Shown here piece after piece: positions 1 to 6,049 of a stretch of DNA of 14,657 bases. The first letter of the stretch is position 1. Every line of letters starts with the position of its first letter. A program made the position numbers and the translations under genes. The stretch covers positions 1 to 14,657 of the forward strand of contig JAFMJX010000025.1 of assembly GCA_017853235.1 (NCBI GenBank). Reading direction: 5' to 3'. The notes under the pieces were generated by a model that saw only the letters and a program-made list of their open reading frames with translations, searched no databases and was not told the origin of the DNA. This DNA is from Chitinophagaceae bacterium. GTDB taxonomy: Bacteria > Bacteroidota > Bacteroidia > Chitinophagales > Chitinophagaceae.

Positions 1-3
1 TAA

Positions 4-981
4 GTATATTATAAAAATAATGCCTTAAAAAAAGAAGTAAACTTGTATGCAAAATGGCAATATCAAATCAATAATAATTGGAATAGCTTTTTAGATATTC
101 AATATAGAAATGTAAGTCATAACATGTATGGATTCGATCATACCCCAGATTTAACGATCCAAAGAAATTTTGATTTTATCAACCCAAAAGCAGGAATCAC
201 TTACACCAAAGGAAAAACCACTTATTATTCTAGTTTCGCCTTAGCACATAAGGAACCTAATAGAGACGATTTTGAAGCTGGACTTACGCAGCAACCCAAA
301 CAAGAAATACTATATGATTGGGAAACAGGATTTACTAAAAAGGATAAATTGTTTGAATATGGCGCCAATATTTATGTTATGAATTATAAAGATCAATTAG
401 TTCTTACGGGTAAAATAAATGATATAGGTGCTTATACCAGAACCAACGTACCAAAAAGCAGTCGTATAGGAATTGAAATAGAAGCTTCTCATAAATTAAA
501 CAGCCATTTAACTAGTAGCGGAAACATCACTTTAAGTCAAAATAAAATTGAAAATTTCACTGAATATATAGATGACTATGACAATGGTGGTCAAATAAAA
601 ATACAACATAACAACAAAGACATCACCTTATCCCCTGCCGCAACTGCATCTCATGTATTTACTTATACCCCTGATACAAAATGGCAGTTCCATTTTACCA
701 CTAAATACGTTTCAAAACAATATTTAGACAACACTCAAAACGAAAATCGAATTTTAAAAGCATACTGGACACAAGATATATCAGCACAATGGAAATGTTT
801 ACAACGCCAAAAATGGAATGCTATTTTGCAAGTGCATGCTCTTAATATTTTTGATCATTTATATGAGCCCAATGGCTATACCTATAGTTATTATTATGGT
901 GGAGTCACCACTACCTCTAATAATTACTACCCTATGGCTGGTCGTAATTTTTGGATCAGTTTAAAAATAGATTTAAAATAA
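4..981 (+). CDS. TonB-dependent receptor, C-terminal beta-barrel fragment (5' part outside window or broken)
   Basis: This is the last ~325 residues of an outer-membrane TonB-dependent receptor, the ligand-gated barrel that imports siderophores, vitamins or glycans. The translation is a run of alternating aromatic/polar amphipathic strands with loops rich in Asn, Tyr and Asp. Near the start it reads NLYAKWQYQINNNW then LDIQYRNV, which is typical of barrel strands in this family, and the end reads GRNFWISLKIDLK, a normal closing strand. A full receptor has roughly 650-1000 residues, so plug domain and early barrel are missing. A TTG at 43 could formally start translation, but family-like sequence continues upstream of it (VYYKNNALKKEVN), so it is not the true start. 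The codon at 1-3 in this frame is TAA, which would disconnect this piece from any upstream coding sequence. The substrate cannot be told. Confidence 0.82.
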   Translation, partial: VYYKNNALKKEVNLYAKWQYQINNNWNSFLDIQYRNVSHNMYGFDHTPDLTIQRNFDFINPKAGITYTKGKTTYYSSFALAHKEPNRDDFEAGLTQQPKQEILYDWETGFTKKDKLFEYGANIYVMNYKDQLVLTGKINDIGAYTRTNVPKSSRIGIEIEASHKLNSHLTSSGNITLSQNKIENFTEYIDDYDNGGQIKIQHNNKDITLSPAATASHVFTYTPDTKWQFHFTTKYVSKQYLDNTQNENRILKAYWTQDISAQWKCLQRQKWNAILQVHALNIFDHLYEPNGYTYSYYYGGVTTTSNNYYPMAGRNFWISLKIDLK

Positions 982-1020
982 TTTAAAATCTATAAATAAG
1001 CTAAATAACATATTGTCATA

Positions 1021-1061
1021 CTACTACAATGGGGCCCGAAATTCGGGCCCCATTGTAGTAG
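1021..1061. terminator. Perfect 20-bp inverted repeat, likely bidirectional terminator
   Basis: Arms 1021-1040 and 1042-1061 are perfect reverse complements around one central A at 1041, with a GC-rich core (ggggcccgaa). It lies between the ends of two convergent genes, where a shared terminator is expected. Neither side carries a clean U-run, so it is not a textbook intrinsic terminator. It may act through RNA folding or as a cruciform. The inner core cgaaattcggg reappears in the terminator at 8581-8604. Confidence 0.6.
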
Positions 1062-1113
1062 ATATAAAACTTAAAAGATTTAAAAAAATCATACCCCACT
1101 AAAAAATGACTAA

Positions 1114-2166
1114 CTACTTTTTGGCATCCACATCCTTTATAAACTTGATTAATCCAGTAAAGTAGGTTAATTGGTCATCATACATGGACATATGTGAACC
1201 TTTTGGACAAAATAAATATTGACCATGTTGTACCGCTTTTGACAATGCTTCCATTGCTTTAGGATCCATTGTATCAAATGCTCCACCAATACTTAATGTA
1301 GGCACTTTAATTTTAGCTAAATCAGCTTTACGATCCCAGTTTTTTAATACAGCATCTCCAACAACACCAAATTCGGAAGGTCCCTGCATTTTTAAATATA
1401 AAGGATAATTCATTTTTGCAAAAGCTCTTTTTACCGGATCTGGCCATGTAGCAGGAGGCATTCTTAAAATATGTTCAGGATAGTAATACTCTTCAATTAC
1501 TTTTAAATATTCAGGATTGGTATAATCCCCCTTGGCTTCATATCCTCGAATTTTAGCTAACACTGCAGGAGGCAATTTGGGTCCTAAAACTTCATTTGCA
1601 TATTTCACATAATCAGGAATAGATGGTACCATGTTAGAAATAATCAAGCCTTTTAAGTGTTGTTGATATTTCAATGCATATTCGGTTGCTAAAATACCAC
1701 CCCAAGAATGCCCTAATAAATAAAAGTTAGAAGAATCTAAATGTAATGCCTGACGCACTGTTTCAACTTCTTCAACAAATTGATCGATATTCCATAAACT
1801 TGAATCATTGGGGTTGTCTGAATAAGCCGACCCCATTTGATCGTAATAGATGTATTCAATATTAGCATTAGGCAAATAAGAATCAAAACATTCAAAGTAC
1901 TCATGTGTTGCACCTGGACCCCCATGTAACAACAATACTTTCATAGTAGGATGATTACCTACTCTTTTAGTCCATACGTTAAATGTTCCTTTAGGAGTTT
2001 TTACAGGAATCAATTTTACACCACCAGATAATAAATCCGTTTGGCCAGTAGTATCATGGTAAGAGTTGTAATTTGCTCCTGTATTATTAACATTGCAAGA
2101 AAGGCATAAAAAAAGAGCCAATGTGCAACCTAATGCAACTATTACATTTTGTTTAAATAATTTCAT
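1114..2166 (-). CDS. Alpha/beta hydrolase, proline iminopeptidase-like (peptidase family S33), predicted lipoprotein
   Basis: A 350-residue alpha/beta-hydrolase of the S33 family, whose members remove N-terminal proline from peptides or hydrolyse related amides. The oxyanion-hole motif HGGPG is at residues 81-85, the nucleophile elbow GHSWGG at 152-157 (Ser154), the acid in GAFDTMD (Asp298) and the histidine in KGSHMSMYDD (His325), so the triad is complete. A helical cap domain occupies about residues 180-285. The N-terminus is a hydrophobic signal sequence ending in LCLSC with Cys24 as the likely lipidated residue, placing the enzyme in the periplasm or on the outer membrane rather than in the cytosol. 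It is last in the minus-strand run, 66 bp after the rhodanese gene, and may have its own promoter. A hairpin covers its start codon (2165-2210). Exact substrate is unknown. Confidence 0.88.
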   Translation of the reverse strand: MKLFKQNVIVALGCTLALFLCLSCNVNNTGANYNSYHDTTGQTDLLSGGVKLIPVKTPKGTFNVWTKRVGNHPTMKVLLLHGGPGATHEYFECFDSYLPNANIEYIYYDQMGSAYSDNPNDSSLWNIDQFVEEVETVRQALHLDSSNFYLLGHSWGGILATEYALKYQQHLKGLIISNMVPSIPDYVKYANEVLGPKLPPAVLAKIRGYEAKGDYTNPEYLKVIEEYYYPEHILRMPPATWPDPVKRAFAKMNYPLYLKMQGPSEFGVVGDAVLKNWDRKADLAKIKVPTLSIGGAFDTMDPKAMEALSKAVQHGQYLFCPKGSHMSMYDDQLTYFTGLIKFIKDVDAKK

Positions 2167-2210
2167 ATTGGGATGTTTTTGATATTAATAAAAATTTGAT
2201 CCCCCAATAT
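2165..2210 (-). promoter_or_regulatory. Leader hairpin sequestering the start codon of the S33 hydrolase
   Basis: On the minus strand ATATTGGG (2210-2203) is the exact complement of CCCAATAT (2172-2165). After a two-base GG bulge, two further AT pairs extend the stem, and the loop is about 24 nt and AT-rich. The A and T of the ATG (2166-2164) lie inside the 3' arm. If the transcript starts upstream, this stem would hide the initiation codon and could make translation conditional. Folding is inferred by eye, and no ligand-binding fold is recognised. Confidence 0.35.
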
Positions 2211-2232
2211 AAACCATATTTAAGTAATAATA

Positions 2233-2541
2233 TTATTCAGGAAATTTTTCTTGCCAAGCCAACATACCACCCACTACATTTATAACATTAGTAAATCCAT
2301 AAGGTTCTAACATTAAACAAGCTTGGCCGCTTCTATTTCCACTTCTGCAATAAATAAAAACTTCCTCTTGTTTAAGGTGTTCAATTTCATCCAATTGTAA
2401 ACTTTGTACCAATCCTAAAGGGAATAATTGGCCTCCAATATTAAAGGCTGCATGTTCATGTGGCTCACGAACATCTAATAAATTGATTTTTTCGCCAGCG
2501 TCTAATTTGGCTTTTAAGTCTTCGACTGTGATTGTTTTCAT
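2233..2541 (-). CDS. Single-domain rhodanese-like protein
   Basis: A 102-residue protein consisting of one rhodanese domain, the persulfide-carrying fold used in thiosulfate:cyanide sulfurtransferases and sulfur relay. The entry motif LLDVREPHEH is at residues 21-30 and the active-site loop YCRSGNR at 64-70 with catalytic Cys65. The terminal GGMLAWQEKFP (91-101) is the usual rhodanese ending. There is no signal peptide, so it should be cytosolic. It sits 32 bp after the PASTA gene on the same strand and is probably co-transcribed with ddl and the PASTA gene, although its role has no obvious link to cell-wall synthesis. It could equally be a GlpE/PspE-type generic sulfurtransferase; the physiological donor and acceptor cannot be deduced. 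Confidence 0.92.
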   Translation of the reverse strand: MKTITVEDLKAKLDAGEKINLLDVREPHEHAAFNIGGQLFPLGLVQSLQLDEIEHLKQEEVFIYCRSGNRSGQACLMLEPYGFTNVINVVGGMLAWQEKFPE

Positions 2542-2573
2542 AAGATACTATTTATACTATTTAATCTTGCTTG

Positions 2574-3395
2574 CTATTTAATAGAATCATGTTTGATAAC
2601 CGGAGCTACTTTGTCTATCACAATATCTATAGAGCCTCCTTGAGTGGTCATATTTTTTATGGGCATCCCTAAAGAATCTAATTGATCCGAATATAAACGC
2701 GGGTTTTGCATTATTATAAAGGCATTTGCAGTATCCTGAATGGCAACACTAGAAGTGATATTCCCTAATTGTAATCCAAGAGTTGCTAAATTAGCTTTTG
2801 CCATGCCCACTGTTAAGCCAATTAAATCGGGTACTTCAAATCCCAATGCCGTTCCACCATCTCCCACTAAAAATTGAATCAACGTTCCTGATGACAATTT
2901 AGTTCCAGGTGCAATTGGTTTTCCATTAACCAGTTGATCAATAATTACATTTTTATTTCGATCAGCGACTAAACTAATAGTCCCTAATCTCAAACCCAAT
3001 ACTTTCAAATATGTCTCGGCACTTTTTAAAGAAAATCCAATTAAGTTGGGCATATCAACTTGTGGTGCAACAATTCTATTAATAGTTAAATATACTGTTC
3101 TCCCTTTTTTGACTATTTCTTCTGCTTCTGGAATTTGTCTGAGTACCGCATTTCGAGCAAGGGTATCCACATAAATAGAATCTTGCAATACAACATCAAA
3201 ACCAAAAGCTTTTAAATTTTTTTGAGCAGCAGTGACATCTAAGCCAACTACGGAAGGGACTTTTTCTGTTTTGCCGTAGCCAGTGATCCAACCTAAAGAA
3301 AAAAAGAAAAGAATAAGCAATATCATGACAGCTCCTATACCTACCAGCACATTGTACCAAAGTGGCTTTTTTAATAATTTATCAATTGCTTCCAA
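2574..3395 (-). CDS. Membrane-anchored protein with three PASTA domains
   Basis: A 273-residue protein with a short cytosolic N-terminus, one membrane helix at about residues 16-37, and three consecutive extracytoplasmic PASTA domains at roughly 45-107, 113-179 and 187-261. Each begins with a VP(S/D)(V/L)(V/I)G or MPNLIG motif followed by the A..L...G...G pattern. PASTA domains bind muropeptides or act as spacers in penicillin-binding proteins and in PknB-type kinases. No kinase or transpeptidase domain is attached here. The start codon is 16 bp from the ddl stop on the same strand, so the two are almost certainly one transcript, which supports a role at the periplasmic face of the inner membrane in peptidoglycan sensing or synthesis. 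The specific function of stand-alone PASTA proteins in Bacteroidota is not known to me. Confidence 0.9.
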   Translation of the reverse strand: MEAIDKLLKKPLWYNVLVGIGAVMILLILFFFSLGWITGYGKTEKVPSVVGLDVTAAQKNLKAFGFDVVLQDSIYVDTLARNAVLRQIPEAEEIVKKGRTVYLTINRIVAPQVDMPNLIGFSLKSAETYLKVLGLRLGTISLVADRNKNVIIDQLVNGKPIAPGTKLSSGTLIQFLVGDGGTALGFEVPDLIGLTVGMAKANLATLGLQLGNITSSVAIQDTANAFIIMQNPRLYSDQLDSLGMPIKNMTTQGGSIDIVIDKVAPVIKHDSIK

Positions 3396-3411
3396 GGTTG
3401 ACTTTTTTAAT

Positions 3412-4395
3412 TTATTTTAATAAAGCATCTTCAATTATTTGACCATAAAAATCAGTCAATGTCCATCCCAATGATCTTACTTGTTGTGGAATCACACTTG
3501 CATCACTTTGCCCAGGCACTGTGTTAACCTCTAACATATATGGTTTAGCTTGTGCTTCATTATAAATAAAATCGATACGAACAACTCCTCTACAATTTAG
3601 AATGGCATATACTTTTTGTGCAGCTACACTTAAATCCTCTTTCATTTTTTCGGTAATCAAAGCAGGTGTTACTTCTTTGCTTTTACCTAAATACTTAGCT
3701 TCAAAATCAAAAAATTCATTCTCCGTTATAATTTCAGTGATGGGCAATACAGTGGTTGCGCCTCTGGATTTAAAAACTCCAATGGTAAACTCTCTTCCAC
3801 TAATAAATTCTTCAACTAGCACTTGTGTGTCTTCTTTGAATGCTTTTTCTAATGCTGGCGATAATTCTTCAACTTTATTTACTTTGCTAATTCCCAAACT
3901 ACTCCCGCCATTATTGGGTTTTACAAAAACGGGTAATTGCAATTGTTGAAGTATTTCGTTGGGGCTTATTGAAGCAGCTTTAAATAAATGTAAGGACTTC
4001 GCAACACCAACTCCTCCAAATCCTGCCACAGCAACTGTAAACCTTTTATTAAAGGTTAATGCGGAGGTTGAAGTATCGCAGCTAGTATAGGGCAAGCCGA
4101 TCAAATCAAAATAACCTTGCATTTTTCCATCTTCACCAGGGGTTCCATGGATACACATTAAAGCAACATCGAAATTTATTTTTTGGCCATGCTCTACAAT
4201 ACTAAAATCGGCTTTATCTACCGCTACTTCTTCTCCTGCACTATTTTCATACCACCATCCAGTTGGATGGATATCAATCATAAAAACATCATATTTATTT
4301 TTATCTAACGCTGCAAAAACATTCTTTGCACTCTTATAACTGATTTGTGCTTCCGAACTTAAACCTCCTGTTACTAATGCTACCTTTTTTTTCAT
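3412..4395 (-). CDS. ddl: D-alanine--D-alanine ligase
   Basis: ATP-grasp enzyme joining two D-alanines for the peptidoglycan pentapeptide, cytosolic, 327 residues, within the usual Ddl length. Visible landmarks are the N-terminal GGLSSEAQIS (10-19, Glu15 for the first D-Ala), HGTPGEDG (83-90), the ATP-binding glycine-rich loop KPNNGGSSLGIS (159-170), the metal-binding acid Asp275 in RIDF, and Glu289/Asn291 in MLEVNTVPG. The omega-loop region DFEAKYLGKSKEV (230-242) is present. The C-terminal substrate loop reads GQSDASVIP rather than the GMTxxS common in proteobacteria, which I take to be a lineage variant. It is the first gene of the run with the PASTA and rhodanese genes, preceded by a -7-like box and a dyad at 4416-4466. 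Confidence 0.97.
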   Translation of the reverse strand: MKKKVALVTGGLSSEAQISYKSAKNVFAALDKNKYDVFMIDIHPTGWWYENSAGEEVAVDKADFSIVEHGQKINFDVALMCIHGTPGEDGKMQGYFDLIGLPYTSCDTSTSALTFNKRFTVAVAGFGGVGVAKSLHLFKAASISPNEILQQLQLPVFVKPNNGGSSLGISKVNKVEELSPALEKAFKEDTQVLVEEFISGREFTIGVFKSRGATTVLPITEIITENEFFDFEAKYLGKSKEVTPALITEKMKEDLSVAAQKVYAILNCRGVVRIDFIYNEAQAKPYMLEVNTVPGQSDASVIPQQVRSLGWTLTDFYGQIIEDALLK

Positions 4396-4415
4396 CTACA
4401 TTAATTTAAACTAAA

Positions 4416-4466
4416 ATGCCTTGATGTGTATGTTATTCTACATCAAACATACAAAATACAAGGCAT
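4416..4466 (-). promoter_or_regulatory. ddl promoter region with nested inverted repeats
   Basis: On the minus strand TATGTTTG (4451-4444) matches the Bacteroidota -7 consensus TAnnTTTG exactly; the position 19 nt upstream is only T-rich (CTTT). Three complementary pairs overlap this box: ATGCCTTG 4416-4423 with CAAGGCAT 4459-4466, TGTATGTT 4427-4434 with AACATACA 4446-4453, and the mutually exclusive TTGATGT 4421-4427 with ACATCAA 4440-4446. The dyad could be an operator over the promoter. The whole structure fits between the ferredoxin terminator and the ddl start. Confidence 0.45.
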
Positions 4467-4468
4467 AA

Positions 4469-4493
4469 AAAAAGGGGAATAAATCCCCTTTTT
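4469..4493 (-). terminator. Intrinsic terminator of the ferredoxin gene
   Basis: Arms 4469-4478 (aaaaagggga) and 4484-4493 are perfect complements with a 5-nt loop. Read on the minus strand, the stem ends in CCCC followed by a run of seven T. It lies 15 bp beyond the ferredoxin stop, in the right orientation. Confidence 0.85.
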
Positions 4494-4507
4494 AACAATA
4501 TGATTTA

Positions 4508-4855
4508 TTACGCGTGTAATTTATCTTTTTTAGCTAACAACTCTTCTACTGTTTCATTGTAAAGATCATCATGAACACAACAGTCAACAGGACAAACTGA
4601 TGCACATTGTGGCTCCTCGTGGAAACCTTGACACTCAGTACATTTGTTTGCAGTAATGTAATAGGTATCAGAAGCAATAGGTGCAATACGAGCATTCGCG
4701 TCTACAGAACTACCATCCATCAAAGTAAAAGATCCTTTCACTGTAGTACCATCGGCAATCGCCCATTCTACCCCTCCTTCATAAATCGCATTATTAGGAC
4801 ATTCAGGTTCACAAGCGCCGCAGTTAATACATTCATCGGTTATTTTAATCGCCAT
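4508..4855 (-). CDS. Two-cluster [4Fe-4S] ferredoxin
   Basis: A 115-residue soluble electron carrier. The first cluster motif is CxxCxxCxxxCP with Cys9, 12, 15 and 19. The second is CxxC-x8-CxxxCP with Cys72, 75, 84 and 88, with extra cysteines at 92 and 93. The C-x8-C spacing is that of the YfhL/Allochromatium-type dicluster ferredoxins. Between the two halves is an inserted segment of about 40 residues (27-66) without cysteines, rich in Gly, Thr, Ser and Asp, which makes this longer than the ~60-85 residues of the minimal proteins. The gene is transcribed divergently from the LuxC-type reductase across 57 bp, a pairing I recall as common in Bacteroidota, so the ferredoxin may be its electron partner or merely share its promoter region. 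It ends in a good terminator and is probably monocistronic. Confidence 0.93.
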   Translation of the reverse strand: MAIKITDECINCGACEPECPNNAIYEGGVEWAIADGTTVKGSFTLMDGSSVDANARIAPIASDTYYITANKCTECQGFHEEPQCASVCPVDCCVHDDLYNETVEELLAKKDKLHA

Positions 4856-4880
4856 AAAAATTATTTAAAAATTAGTGATG

Positions 4881-4888
4881 TACTTTTG
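4881..4888 (+). promoter_or_regulatory. Candidate -7 box for the acyl-CoA reductase gene
   Basis: TACTTTTG matches TAnnTTTG exactly and lies 24 bases before the ATG at 4913, leaving a leader of about 15-20 nt. A clear TTTG at -33 is not seen (only AT-rich sequence). Confidence 0.4.
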
Positions 4889-4894
4889 TCCCCG

Positions 4895-4925
4895 TAAAGA
4901 TACAACACAAGCATGAACTTACAAA
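4895..4925 (-). promoter_or_regulatory. Candidate ferredoxin promoter, overlapping the divergent gene's start
   Basis: On the minus strand TTTG (4925-4922) is followed after 19 nt by TATCTTTA (4902-4895), one base from TAnnTTTG. The spacing equals that of the tRNA-Gly promoter at 8707-8737. The -33 element lies inside the first codons of the divergent reductase gene, so the two promoters probably compete. Confidence 0.4.
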
Positions 4926-5908
4926 CAAGAATAAACAGTTTTTTTTTATTGGGCTCCCATTTAATGGATGATAAAAACTTGGATTTAGCAGATGCAAAAT
5001 CCAGGGCCTATCAACAAAATTCCTGGTTTTTACCCAGCTTTATAGAGGAAGCTATTGCACAAATTGCAACCCAATTTTTAAACAAAGAAGCTTTGAGTCA
5101 ATGGGCAGCAATGTATCCTACAATTTCAAATGAATCTACAGGATTGAAGGTGGGTATTGTCATGGCAGGTAATATTCCTCTAGTGGGATTTCACGATTTA
5201 TTGAGTACCCTATTGGCTGGGCATACTGCTGTAGTAAAGCTTTCCAGCAAGGATACTGTCTTAATGGAGTATGTGATCAAAACACTCCTAAATATAGATG
5301 CTGAATTTGAACAACTTATTTTGGTGCAAGAACAACTCAAAAATTGTGATGCATATATTGCCACAGGCAGCAATAATACCAGTCGTTATTTTGAACAATA
5401 TTTTGGTAAATTTCCAAACATCATTAGATCCAACAAAACTTCTATAGCCATACTACATGGCAAAGAATCCACGGATGAATTAGAATTGCTTGCCCAAGAC
5501 ATCATGCTTTACTTTGGAAGAGGTTGCCGAAATGTGACTCAATTATGGGTGCCAAAAGGGTATGATTTTCTGCCCCTTATAAATGTCCTAAAAAAGTATA
5601 ACTATTTGATGGATGAACACAAATACAAACACAACTACGATTATCAATTGGCATTATTAATGATGAATCGACAATTTTATATGGATACGGGGGGGATTTT
5701 ACTCAGTGAGAATGCCTCTCCTTTTGCAGCTATTTCACAAATTCACTACCAGTTTTACGATCAGGAAGTTTTGTCCCAATTAAATATGGATGAGATACAA
5801 TGTATCGTGGGAAAAGGAGGATTGCCTTTTGGGAGTTTACAAAAGCCTCAATTAAACCAATATGCAGATGGCACAGACACCCTTGCATTTTTGACCCAAT
5901 TAAAGTAG
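4913..5908 (+). CDS. Acyl-CoA reductase (LuxC family)
   Basis: A 331-residue member of the LuxC acyl-CoA/acyl-protein reductase family, related to aldehyde dehydrogenases, which reduce activated fatty acids to aldehydes with NADPH. Residues 78-115 (LKVGIVMAGNIPLVGFHDLL, then GHTAVVKLSSKD) look like the family's nucleotide-binding region. IATGSNNTSRYFEQYF (149-164) corresponds to the conserved TGS/N segment. FGRGCRNVTQLWVP (201-214) carries the probable catalytic Cys205. The protein is shorter than the ~480-residue bioluminescence LuxC at both ends, and no luxD, luxE or luxAB gene is nearby, so light production is not implied. The immediate divergent neighbour is a dicluster ferredoxin. Physiological role in Bacteroidota is uncertain: aldehyde or alcohol formation for lipids is only a guess. 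The ATG at 4913 is preceded by a plausible -7 box. Confidence 0.85.
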   Translation: MNLQTRINSFFLLGSHLMDDKNLDLADAKSRAYQQNSWFLPSFIEEAIAQIATQFLNKEALSQWAAMYPTISNESTGLKVGIVMAGNIPLVGFHDLLSTLLAGHTAVVKLSSKDTVLMEYVIKTLLNIDAEFEQLILVQEQLKNCDAYIATGSNNTSRYFEQYFGKFPNIIRSNKTSIAILHGKESTDELELLAQDIMLYFGRGCRNVTQLWVPKGYDFLPLINVLKKYNYLMDEHKYKHNYDYQLALLMMNRQFYMDTGGILLSENASPFAAISQIHYQFYDQEVLSQLNMDEIQCIVGKGGLPFGSLQKPQLNQYADGTDTLAFLTQLK

Positions 5909-6049
5909 ATTTGTTCTATGAACGAACATTTTCGTAAATATTTTGTTAAACTACTTCATTCTATTTTGTGACATAATTTCAGCTTTGTTAATTTGTGTCC
6001 TGAAATGGTATAAATTTTGATCTATAGAAAAATATAAAAATCATCCATT
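5909..6049 (+). promoter_or_regulatory. htrA upstream region with an inverted repeat and several near-consensus promoter boxes
   Basis: No gene is seen here. The stretch is strongly AT-rich and contains ATTTCAG (5976-5982) and its exact complement CTGAAAT (6000-6006) separated by 17 nt, a possible operator. Several boxes miss TAnnTTTG by one base in spacing, for example TATTTTG (5962-5968) and TAATTTG (5989-5995); the latter is 20 nt after a TTTG at 5965. I cannot decide which is used. Deg proteases are often stress-induced, so an alternative sigma factor is possible. Confidence 0.3.

Noticed and set aside
3602..3949. 115-codon plus-strand frame inside ddl
   Set aside because: Fully antisense to the conserved core of ddl, with no recognisable motif.
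4607..4897. 96-codon plus-strand frame opposite the ferredoxin
   Set aside because: Antisense shadow of the cysteine-motif coding sequence and extends over the divergent promoter region.
4913..5908. Bioluminescence operon (luxC hit)
   Set aside because: Only a short LuxC-family reductase is present, with no luxA, luxB, luxD or luxE nearby; such orphan reductases occur widely outside luminous bacteria.
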